Positions 1-5,847 of a stretch of DNA of 12,183 nt are shown piece by piece. Position numbers and translations under genes: made by a program. Every line of letters begins with the position of its first letter. The stretch's first letter is position 1. The stretch is from the NCBI GenBank assembly GCA_036734085.1, contig DAIMZF010000103.1, positions 1 through 12,183 of the forward strand, written 5' to 3'. Source of the stretch: J038 sp036734085. Lineage in GTDB: Bacteria; Chloroflexota; Anaerolineae; Aggregatilineales; Phototrophicaceae. Below the pieces are notes generated by a model. The model was not told the origin of the DNA, did not search any database, and saw only the letters and a list, made by a program, of their open reading frames with translations.

Positions 1-1017
1 GTCCTCCAGCTTGGCGCGATGCAAGCACAGGACTATCCCGCCTCACTTTGGGCTATCGGCCTGCGCCTGCCCGGAACAACCGAGTCGGCTATTGAGCAAG
101 CCATCACTGACCGCCTCATTGTCCGCACATGGCCCATGCGCGGCACGTTGCACTTTGTCCCCGCCGCCGATGTGCGCTGGATGCTCCAACTCATGACGCC
201 CCGCATTATTGCCCAAAGTGCCAGCCGTCACAAACAGCTTGAGCTAGACTCAGCCACATTCACCCTCAGTCAGGACTTGTTCATTCAGGCTTTGCAAGGG
301 GGCAGGGTACTAACCCGTAACCAGATGTTTGAGGTCTTGCAAAATTCCGGCATCCCCACAACCGGACAGCGCGGTATCCATATCTTGATGTACCTCGCGC
401 AAATCGGCCTCTTGTGCTTTGCTCCCCGCCAGGATAAACAATTCACGTTTACCCTGCTGGATGAATGGCTACCCCCAGCCCCCACCCGCACCCTGAGCCG
501 TGATGAAGCCTTAGCCACCATCGCTCAACGTTATTTTACCGGGCACGGCCCCGCTACCCTAAAAGATTTTGTACGCTGGACGGGCTTAACCGTCGCCGAC
601 GCCAAAATCGGGTTAGAGGCCGTCAAATCTCAGTTCATCCAGCAGGAAGTCGCCGCCGAAACGTATTGGATGCCCCCATCCGCACCACATAATTCAGAAG
701 CTCAGGTCACTGTGCATCTGCTCCCCGCGTTTGATGAATACCTTGTCGGCTACAAAGACCGGACTGCCGTGCTTGCTCCACAACATGCCATGCGCGTTAT
801 TCCCGGTAGCAATGGCATGTTTAATCCTGTAATCATCAGTCAGGGTCAGGTCATCGGCACTTACAAGCGCACCTTGCGTAAAAACACTGTCATCATCCAG
901 CCCGCCTTGTTTCGCCCCTTCACCCCTGCGGAACAAGACTCGTTCCATATCGCCGCTCATCGCTATGCACATTTTCTCGGCACAACAGCAACCATAGAAT
1001 CATCTTCCAGCCCCTAA
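1..1017 (+). CDS. AlkZ/YcaQ-like winged-helix DNA glycosylase (5' truncated by window edge)
   Basis: The reading frame is open from base 1 and runs 338 codons to a TAA. The first codons read VLQLGAMQAQDYP, which matches the interior of this family, so the true start lies upstream and only some 20-30 residues should be missing. The ATG at 19 is internal. The family (HTH_42, AlkZ/YcaQ) consists of monofunctional DNA glycosylases built from tandem winged helices that excise bulky alkylated bases and unhook interstrand crosslinks. Visible hallmarks are the Q-A-Q motif at bases 22-30, which matches the catalytic QxQ of AlkZ rather than the QxD of YcaQ; the RTWPMRGTLH segment (about bases 121-153), which contains the conserved hairpin; LLPAFDEYLVGYKDR; and a C-terminal GTYKRTLRK strand region. 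Family assignment is secure. The substrate is inferred. It lies upstream of two co-directional genes, one of which also looks like a glycosylase. Confidence 0.85.
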   Translation, partial: VLQLGAMQAQDYPASLWAIGLRLPGTTESAIEQAITDRLIVRTWPMRGTLHFVPAADVRWMLQLMTPRIIAQSASRHKQLELDSATFTLSQDLFIQALQGGRVLTRNQMFEVLQNSGIPTTGQRGIHILMYLAQIGLLCFAPRQDKQFTFTLLDEWLPPAPTRTLSRDEALATIAQRYFTGHGPATLKDFVRWTGLTVADAKIGLEAVKSQFIQQEVAAETYWMPPSAPHNSEAQVTVHLLPAFDEYLVGYKDRTAVLAPQHAMRVIPGSNGMFNPVIISQGQVIGTYKRTLRKNTVIIQPALFRPFTPAEQDSFHIAAHRYAHFLGTTATIESSSSP

Positions 1018-1033
1018 TCTAAAGGCTGTTTTT
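1008..1033 (+). terminator. Possible intrinsic terminator overlapping the stop of the AlkZ-like gene
   Basis: CAGCC (1008-1012) pairs with GGCTG (1024-1028) across an 11-nt loop and is followed at once by five T (1029-1033). The stem is short and includes the last codons of the gene, so this is a weak terminator at best. The next 90 bp up to the following gene are AT-rich, with no convincing -35/-10 pair. Confidence 0.4.
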
Positions 1034-1122
1034 ACTTTCTTCATTAGATACCAACGCTATAAGGTTTATTTTTTGTTTAAACTGATTAAAAATTAACCAA
1101 TCACTAATAAAGGGTAAATCAT

Positions 1123-1680
1123 ATGGCAAATGCCAATACGCAGTTCACCACACTTGGCCCGGATGCTCAGGTGTTAGGGCAGGCGATGGATGCTTTTATT
1201 CAATCCATCAACTTCACAAATTTTCAAGCAATTTTATCCCAGTATAATCTGACCAAAATTGAGCCTCAAAAATGGTATCCTCAGCAAATCTGGCTGGATA
1301 TTTTTAACGAAATCAACGCCAGTGGCAACTCCACCGAGAATCTTGTCAGCATCGGCATGAAGGTGATAGAAACCGCCCAATACCCGCCGGATTTTGAGTC
1401 TTGGCCCATCATTCGCCAGATAACCATGATGGGCGAAATTTACGTCATCAACAATCGTGGCGCGGATATTGGTAAAATTACGCCGGAAGTCGTCAGCGAT
1501 AACCATGTCATCATGCACGATTCAACCCCCTACCCGGATGATTTTATCTACGGTGCATATTACGCGCTGGCACGTCGCTTCACCCCCGCCGGTTCTGGGT
1601 TTGTGGTCAAGTTCGACGAAAACATCCCCCGTCGTGGGCAGGGTGGGGATGTCACACTCGTTCATATCATGTGGGATTAA
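1123..1680 (+). CDS. Uncharacterised cytosolic protein, 185 aa
   Basis: I do not recognise a named family. The product has no signal peptide, no membrane segment and no cysteine, so it is probably a soluble cytosolic protein. The N-terminal third (residues 14-66) is predicted to be helical and contains a WYPQQIWLDIF segment. Next come a helical VSIGMKVIETA stretch and an NNRGADIG loop (111-117). The C-terminal part (136-185) looks like beta strands, with TPYPDDFIYGAYYALARRF and then RRGQGGDVTLVHIMWD. The general shape (helical N-terminus, then a small alpha/beta domain with a PYP..F.YG signature) reminds me of V4R/heme-NO-binding-like sensor proteins and of short uncharacterised Chloroflexota proteins, but this is an impression only. 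The ATG at 1123 is preceded by AAAGGG about 9-10 nt upstream. It sits alone between two putative DNA glycosylase genes on the same strand. Confidence 0.7.
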   Translation: MANANTQFTTLGPDAQVLGQAMDAFIQSINFTNFQAILSQYNLTKIEPQKWYPQQIWLDIFNEINASGNSTENLVSIGMKVIETAQYPPDFESWPIIRQITMMGEIYVINNRGADIGKITPEVVSDNHVIMHDSTPYPDDFIYGAYYALARRFTPAGSGFVVKFDENIPRRGQGGDVTLVHIMWD

Positions 1681-1690
1681 TCCGTGTTTA

Positions 1691-1728
1691 TATCCCGGCA
1701 TTGATTTTGCGGTATTCATGCCGGGATA
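1691..1728. repeat. Perfect 11-bp inverted repeat (hairpin) after the unknown gene
   Basis: TATCCCGGCAT (1691-1701) and ATGCCGGGATA (1718-1728) are exact reverse complements around a 16-nt loop, starting 10 bp after a stop codon. There is no T-run on either strand, so it is not a canonical intrinsic terminator. It could be a U-less terminator, an RNA 3'-end stabiliser or a protein-binding site upstream of the next gene. Confidence 0.7.
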
Positions 1729-1780
1729 GCCAATATGGGCAGTTCGGTAACATCACAAGGGCAATCATGGAGCAGTGGCT

Positions 1781-2563
1781 ATGAAGTTATCTTACAACTT
1801 TCATGAACATGAAGTTGAAACCATTAAACGCATTGTCGCGTACAAACTTGCAAGTGGACGCCGCTTCGTACAGCATCGACTTCAACACAATGTTACAGGG
1901 AGTGTGCCTGAAGTTAATGATGAAACATTATGGAAAGCCCATATAATGTGCCTTCTCACCACACAACAACGCTCAGGCCCAGACAGTCCCGGTAGTATTT
2001 TTCTTGCTCAACAACCATTCCCGCTGTCATTAGAATCCTGTCGAAGTTATGCTGATCTTGAAAATACAGCATTCAATTTACTGACGGACATGAAAGGCAT
2101 TCGTCGCACAAATAAAATCGCAAAAGCCATTCATAGCAATCTGCTTCAGCTAGAACAGGGTGAATGGGATAATCTGCGAAAGTGGCGCGACACATTGATG
2201 GTTCAACGGGCTAACGCCCCTGATCCTGCTCATCAGGCAACGGAAGAACTAGCCGCAGATTATATGGATCGTTTCTTGGAGTTTGGCCCGAAGCAATCGC
2301 GGAATTTCTGGCAGTTTTTAGGGCTGACGCGCTATACTTTCGTGCTGGATTCACGAATTCTTAAATGGCTACGAGAAAATCTGGACATCGAAGTGGGATT
2401 TCTGACATCATCTGGGTTGGGTGATAAAGAGTATTATTGCTTTATCTCCAATATTTTGCTTGATCTTTGTAATCAAGCGGATGTTCTGCCCTGTATGCTG
2501 GATGTAGCCATATTCGATACGTTTGACGAAGGTTCAGAATGGTCATTACAGGCTATTTCTTGA
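1781..2563 (+). CDS. Divergent HhH-GPD-like DNA glycosylase candidate, 260 aa
   Basis: The all-helical product has landmarks of the helix-hairpin-helix glycosylase fold. LLTTQQRSG (residues 59-66 with L58) sits where EndoIII/MutY/OGG enzymes have their LLSxQxT-like helix; MKGIRRTNKIAKAI (104-117) follows; then FGPKQSRNF (168-176), a GPK hairpin; and VLDSRILKWL (188-197). Lys171 and Asp190 are 19 residues apart. The catalytic Lys and Asp of human OGG1 (249/268) have the same spacing, and EndoIII has 18 (120/138). This suggests a bifunctional glycosylase/lyase, but the hairpin is degenerate and no FeS cysteine cluster is present. I chose ATG 1781 because GGAG at 1769-1772 lies 8 nt upstream; the in-frame GTG at 1775 would be too close to it. 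The gene is AT-richer than its neighbours, which is compatible with transfer. It could instead be a catalytically dead relative. Confidence 0.65.
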   Translation: MKLSYNFHEHEVETIKRIVAYKLASGRRFVQHRLQHNVTGSVPEVNDETLWKAHIMCLLTTQQRSGPDSPGSIFLAQQPFPLSLESCRSYADLENTAFNLLTDMKGIRRTNKIAKAIHSNLLQLEQGEWDNLRKWRDTLMVQRANAPDPAHQATEELAADYMDRFLEFGPKQSRNFWQFLGLTRYTFVLDSRILKWLRENLDIEVGFLTSSGLGDKEYYCFISNILLDLCNQADVLPCMLDVAIFDTFDEGSEWSLQAIS

Positions 2564-2566
2564 GGG

Positions 2567-2580
2567 GATAAAACAAAAAG
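2567..2580 (-). terminator. T-rich tract directly 3' of tRNA-Gln
   Basis: On the minus strand the bases immediately after the tRNA read CTTTTTGTTTTATC. The U-rich tract follows the tRNA acceptor/T-arm structure and may end the tRNA transcript. It also lies 3 bp from the stop of the convergent upstream gene. CCA is not encoded. No separate hairpin is seen, so the call is tentative. Confidence 0.3.
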
Positions 2581-2651
2581 CTGGGAGACAAGGACTCGAA
2601 CCTAGATCGACGGGGCCAGAACCCGTTGTTTTGCCATTAAACTATCTCCCA
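2581..2651 (-). tRNA. tRNA-Gln (anticodon CUG)
   Basis: A 71-nt cloverleaf reads on the minus strand. The acceptor TGGGAGA pairs with TCTCCCA and has discriminator G, with the U1-A72 pair typical of tRNA-Gln. The D-arm is GTTT/AAAC with GG in its loop. The anticodon stem ACGGG/CCCGT encloses loop TTCTGGC, giving anticodon CTG for CAG codons. The T-loop is TTCGAGT. The T-stem CTAGG/CCTTG has one T-T mismatch at its second pair. The 3' CCA is not encoded and must be added after transcription. The gene lies directly downstream of and co-directional with gltX but has its own promoter. Confidence 0.95.
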
Positions 2652-2663
2652 ATATGCCCTTGT

Positions 2664-2692
2664 ATAGTAGGTTTTGCTCCGCGAATTGTCAA
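2664..2692 (-). promoter_or_regulatory. Promoter of tRNA-Gln (TTGACA-17-TACTAT)
   Basis: On the minus strand a consensus -35 TTGACA (2687-2692) is followed after exactly 17 bp by TACTAT (2664-2669), a 4/6 match to -10. Initiation about 7 nt further on leaves a leader of only some 5-6 nt before the tRNA, as usual for tRNA genes. The -35 lies in the loop of the inverted repeat at 2672-2719, and one arm of that repeat fills the spacer. Confidence 0.65.
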
Positions 2693-2719
2693 GATGTAAC
2701 AATCACACGCGGAGCAAAA
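2672..2719. repeat. Perfect 12-bp inverted repeat between gltX and tRNA-Gln
   Basis: TTTTGCTCCGCG (2672-2683) and CGCGGAGCAAAA (2708-2719) are exact reverse complements with a 24-nt loop. It begins 2 bp after the gltX stop on the minus strand. The A and T runs are inside the stem in the wrong order for an intrinsic terminator, and no U-run follows on either strand. It could end or protect the gltX mRNA, or it could be a regulator site that controls the nested tRNA promoter. Confidence 0.7.
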
Positions 2720-2721
2720 AG

Positions 2722-4230
2722 CTAACGGGCTTGCAAAGCCTCAACCGCCATGTTCAACCGCCGTAAAGACTCCGCCTTGCCCAATATCTCCATCGTCTCA
2801 AACGTCGGCGTAGAGATTCCCTGACCAGTGACGGCCACCCGCAACGCACCAAACACCTGACCGTTCTTTAGCCCCAGTTCACCCACCAGCGCCAGCATCG
2901 CCTCGTGTAATGTGTCCGTCTGCCAATCGTCCACGCCCTCTAAGCGCTCTTGCGCCGCTTTTAACAGGTCAATCGTGCCCTGAGCGTCCATCTTCTTCTG
3001 GATGATTGTCTCCGCGTCCGCCGGGCTGAATTCCGCATGGAAGAAGAATCCCGCCATGCCCACCACATCATTTAATGTTTTCATGCGCGTCTGCACCAAC
3101 GGCGTCACTTTTAATAGCAGAGCTTCATCCACAGTTAGCCCCGCCGCTTCCAATGGCTCACGCAGTAAGGCCGCCAGTTCCGCCACGCTCAGTTTCTCCC
3201 GGATGTAGATTCCGTTCAGCCAGTCTAGCTTCTCCACCGGGAAGGCGCTGTTTGCCGGGTTCACCCGCGTGATGTCAAAGCGTTCAATCGCTTCGGAGAT
3301 GTCGAACACTTCGCGCTCATCCCCAAAGTTCCATCCGATGTTCGCCAGAAAGTTCAGCATCGCTTCCGGCAGATACCCCGCCGCGCGGAATTCCTTCACC
3401 AGCACCAGGATTTGCTTACCATCTTCGCTGAAGGACTCATACCGCTTGCTCATCTTCCCCTTGCCGTTAGGGTTCAGCAGAACGGGCAAATGCGCGTATT
3501 CCGGCATATCCCACCCGAACGCCTGCCACAGATGCACATGAATCGGCAAGCTCGGAACCCATTCATTAGAGCGCGTTACGTGGCTAATCTCCATCAGATA
3601 ATCGTCTACCACATGCGCCAGATGATACGTCGGGAAGCCATCCGACTTCAACAGAACAATATCCTGCAACGTGCTATTGTCGAATTCAATCTCGCCCTGC
3701 ACCAGGTCACGCACCACAATTTTACCCTCAAGCGGCGCTTTAAAGCGCACCACCGGCACGCGCCCCGCGTTGATGTAATCCTGCTCTTGCTCTGCTGTCA
3801 GTTCCCGGTGGCGTCGATCATAACCCGGCGGCAAAGAGTTCGCCTTCCGCGCTTGGTTAATCGCCTCTAATTCTTCGGATGTATCATAAGCACGGTACGC
3901 TTTGCCGTTATCAATCAACCACTGCGCCCACTGCTGATAGTGCGCCAGTCGTTCGCTTTGTCGATAAGGGCCATACTTCCCCCCCCGTTGGGAGTCCAGA
4001 TGCGGCCCCTCATCACAATCAATGCCTAACCAGTCGAACATCTCAATAAATTCTTGTTCGGATTCCGCGTTGTAACGTTTTTGGTCGGTATCTTCAATAC
4101 GCAGTACAAACTGCCCGCCGAAGTGCCGCGCCAGCAACCAGCCGAATAACGCCGTCCGCACGCTCCCAATATGCAACGATCCCGTTGGGCTAGGGGCAAA
4201 ACGTGTTCTTACCGTCTTCTCTGTAGTCAA
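2722..4230 (-). CDS. gltX: Glutamate--tRNA ligase (GluRS), possibly non-discriminating
   Basis: This class I aminoacyl-tRNA synthetase activates Glu with ATP and charges tRNA-Glu. In bacteria lacking GlnRS it also makes Glu-tRNA-Gln, which GatCAB then converts. The 502-aa length is normal for the family. RFAPSPTGSLHIGS (10-23) contains the HIGH signature, FVLRIEDTD (41-49) is conserved, and KMSKR (259-263) is the second ATP loop. The C-terminal half (about 320-502) is the helical anticodon-binding region. The zinc-binding cysteines of the E. coli type are absent. Residues 217-224 read HVTRSNEW where most relatives have HVIRGEEW, and the segment after KMSKR is slightly longer than usual. The start codon is TTG at 4230 with AAAGG about 6 nt upstream, leaving 56 bp after rodA. 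It probably continues the min-rodA transcript. Assignment is secure; tRNA specificity is inferred. Confidence 0.97.
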   Translation of the reverse strand: MTTEKTVRTRFAPSPTGSLHIGSVRTALFGWLLARHFGGQFVLRIEDTDQKRYNAESEQEFIEMFDWLGIDCDEGPHLDSQRGGKYGPYRQSERLAHYQQWAQWLIDNGKAYRAYDTSEELEAINQARKANSLPPGYDRRHRELTAEQEQDYINAGRVPVVRFKAPLEGKIVVRDLVQGEIEFDNSTLQDIVLLKSDGFPTYHLAHVVDDYLMEISHVTRSNEWVPSLPIHVHLWQAFGWDMPEYAHLPVLLNPNGKGKMSKRYESFSEDGKQILVLVKEFRAAGYLPEAMLNFLANIGWNFGDEREVFDISEAIERFDITRVNPANSAFPVEKLDWLNGIYIREKLSVAELAALLREPLEAAGLTVDEALLLKVTPLVQTRMKTLNDVVGMAGFFFHAEFSPADAETIIQKKMDAQGTIDLLKAAQERLEGVDDWQTDTLHEAMLALVGELGLKNGQVFGALRVAVTGQGISTPTFETMEILGKAESLRRLNMAVEALQAR

Positions 4231-4286
4231 AATGTGCCTTTCGTAGTCGTAATGCTGTTAAGTGCCGCCTGCCGGGATTTAAACGT

Positions 4287-5408
4287 TTACGCAAACTGTT
4301 TCTGCCTCATGATAACACTCTGCGCCAACCCCACCCCCGCCATTGTGGAAAGTAGCGACGTGCCACCGGAACTGACAAATGGGAGCGTTAGTCCCGTCAC
4401 AGGCAGTATTCCTAGGTTCATCCCGATGGAAACCACCGTCTGGAAGAAAATCATCGACGCCACGCCATAACAAATCATGCTTCCCAATGGGTCACGCGCC
4501 ACCCGCGCTCCCCGCAGAATTCGCAGGATAACGAATCCAATCCCTACCATCACCGTGATTCCGCCCACCATCCCGAATTCTTCCGCCACCACGCTGAAGA
4601 TAAAGTCCGTATGCCGCACCCGCAAAAAGCGATATTGCGTTTGCGTGCCGTTCATATACCCTTTGCCCAATATCCCGCCACTGCCAATGCTGATCCTTGC
4701 CTGCCGGATGTTATACCGTGACCCCACCCGTTCGGATTGCTCACCCGATTCCGGTGTCACAAAGTTCGTGATCCGTTCACGTTGGTACGGTGCCATCGCA
4801 CTCCAAATCACCGGCAGGCACACCACAAAGGCCATGCCAAATAGTGCAATATGTTTAATCCTCAGCCCTGCCGCCCATATCAACGTCGCCCACAGCACCA
4901 CATAAACAATCGTTGTTCCCAGGTCAGGTTGCAAAAAGATGAGCGCGATCGGAATCGCCACATGCAATAAGGAAGATAGAACCGTCGTGATTTTGTCCAT
5001 CTGCTCATAACGCCGCGCCAGGAAGTACGCCAGCGTGATGATGATAAGCACTTTCCCCAATTCCGAAGGCTGAATTAAAATGCCGACGTTAATCCACCGC
5101 CGCGCACCACCATCGCCCGCCTGCCCGAACAAAAACACCATCACCAGCATCAACAGCAAGCCGCCGTAAATCCACTGGTGCATCGCGCCCAGCATTCGGT
5201 AGTCGATGAATGCCAACGCGAACATCACCACCGTCCCGATAATCGCAAACTGAATTTGGTTCGGCACGCGGCTGATGAGTTCCGGCGCGATAGCGCCATT
5301 CGTCGCGCTTGCAATCATCATCACGCCGAAGAATATCAACGCATACGTGATAATAAACAGGGGGTAGTCAATGTGACGCCAAATAGGGGAACGCATATAA
5401 TCAAACAT
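4287..5408 (-). CDS. rodA: RodA, SEDS peptidoglycan glycosyltransferase
   Basis: RodA polymerises lipid II into glycan strands for lateral wall growth, working with PBP2 in the rod complex. The 373-aa product is strongly hydrophobic, consistent with about ten membrane helices starting at residue 15. SEDS hallmarks are GARRWINVG (101-109), QPSELGKV (113-120), PDLGT (161-165), YQRERI (208-213), SIGSGGILGKGYMNGTQ (240-256), HTDFIFSV.AEE (266-277, with the catalytic-type Asp268) and LPVTGLTLPFVSSGGTS (335-351). The GKG..NGTQ and RHTDFIFSV forms favour RodA over FtsW. The start ATG at 5408 has no clear Shine-Dalgarno sequence; an in-frame ATG 4 codons later (MRSPIW) is possible. It follows minE by 52 bp, an interval that carries a candidate promoter. 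Its enzymatic partner mrdA is on the opposite arm of this locus. Confidence 0.93.
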   Translation of the reverse strand: MFDYMRSPIWRHIDYPLFIITYALIFFGVMMIASATNGAIAPELISRVPNQIQFAIIGTVVMFALAFIDYRMLGAMHQWIYGGLLLMLVMVFLFGQAGDGGARRWINVGILIQPSELGKVLIIITLAYFLARRYEQMDKITTVLSSLLHVAIPIALIFLQPDLGTTIVYVVLWATLIWAAGLRIKHIALFGMAFVVCLPVIWSAMAPYQRERITNFVTPESGEQSERVGSRYNIRQARISIGSGGILGKGYMNGTQTQYRFLRVRHTDFIFSVVAEEFGMVGGITVMVGIGFVILRILRGARVARDPLGSMICYGVASMIFFQTVVSIGMNLGILPVTGLTLPFVSSGGTSLLSTMAGVGLAQSVIMRQKQFA

Positions 5409-5434
5409 CCATAGCCAACAGATATACTTTGGCT

Positions 5435-5463
5435 ATTATAATCAACCCTGCTCACAAGGTCTA
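5435..5463 (-). promoter_or_regulatory. Candidate promoter for rodA inside the min operon
   Basis: On the minus strand a perfect -10 TATAAT (5435-5440) lies 17 bp after TAGACC (5458-5463), a 4/6 match to TTGACA that overlaps the minE stop. Initiation would give a leader of about 20 nt before the rodA ATG at 5408. This could let rodA and gltX be expressed apart from minCDE. Confidence 0.45.
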
Positions 5464-5829
5464 GGATGTTGCGTGGTCAGTATCCCCGAATAATGCGTCA
5501 TCATCCAGTTGGAGCTTGCTCTCGTTTGTTTCGTCGTTCTCGTCCAGTTCTTCATCACTCTGGTAACTGTGCGAAAACGGAATTTCCGCCACAATAATAT
5601 TGCTGTTGCGGTCTTTTTGCCGCAACGTGATGTCCACATCATCCGTAGAGATGTTCACAAATTCGGAGATAACCGCCAGTATCTTAGCCTTCATCTCACT
5701 CAATCGCTCAGGGGGTAGGTCTATCCGGTCATGCACCAGCACGAATTGCAGACGCTCTTTAGCAACGAGGGCACTTTTCGCTTGGGTTGTTCGCCCTCGC
5801 CCTAACATCCTGTCAAAAAAACCGCCCAT
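5461..5829 (-). CDS. minE: MinE, cell division topological specificity factor, with acidic C-terminal tail
   Basis: MinE stimulates the MinD ATPase and drives Min oscillation, so that septum inhibition is relieved at midcell. The N-terminal MGGFFDRMLGR (1-11) is an amphipathic membrane-binding segment. AKERLQFVLVHDR (23-35) is the MinD-contact region and among the most conserved parts of MinE. Residues 38-84 (LPPERLSEMKAKILAVISEFV, then VDITLR and NIIVAEIP) form the dimerisation domain. Typical MinE ends near residue 85-90. Here a tail at 91-122 adds 13 Asp/Glu in 32 residues and is not part of the known fold. The ATG at 5829 has a GGGGG-type Shine-Dalgarno sequence about 7 nt upstream. The gene follows minD by 18 bp, certainly in the same operon. 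Confidence 0.93.
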   Translation of the reverse strand: MGGFFDRMLGRGRTTQAKSALVAKERLQFVLVHDRIDLPPERLSEMKAKILAVISEFVNISTDDVDITLRQKDRNSNIIVAEIPFSHSYQSDEELDENDETNESKLQLDDDALFGDTDHATS

Positions 5830-5847
5830 CTCTGCACCCCCTTGAGT

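Noticed and set aside
2672..2719. Reading the 12-bp inverted repeat as an intrinsic terminator of gltX
   Set aside because: The A and U runs are in the wrong order within the stem, the loop is long (24 nt) and no U-run follows on either strand.
3412..3870. A 152-codon open frame on the + strand inside gltX
   Set aside because: It is antisense to well-conserved gltX coding sequence, has no ribosome-binding site and an implausible composition; it is a shadow frame.
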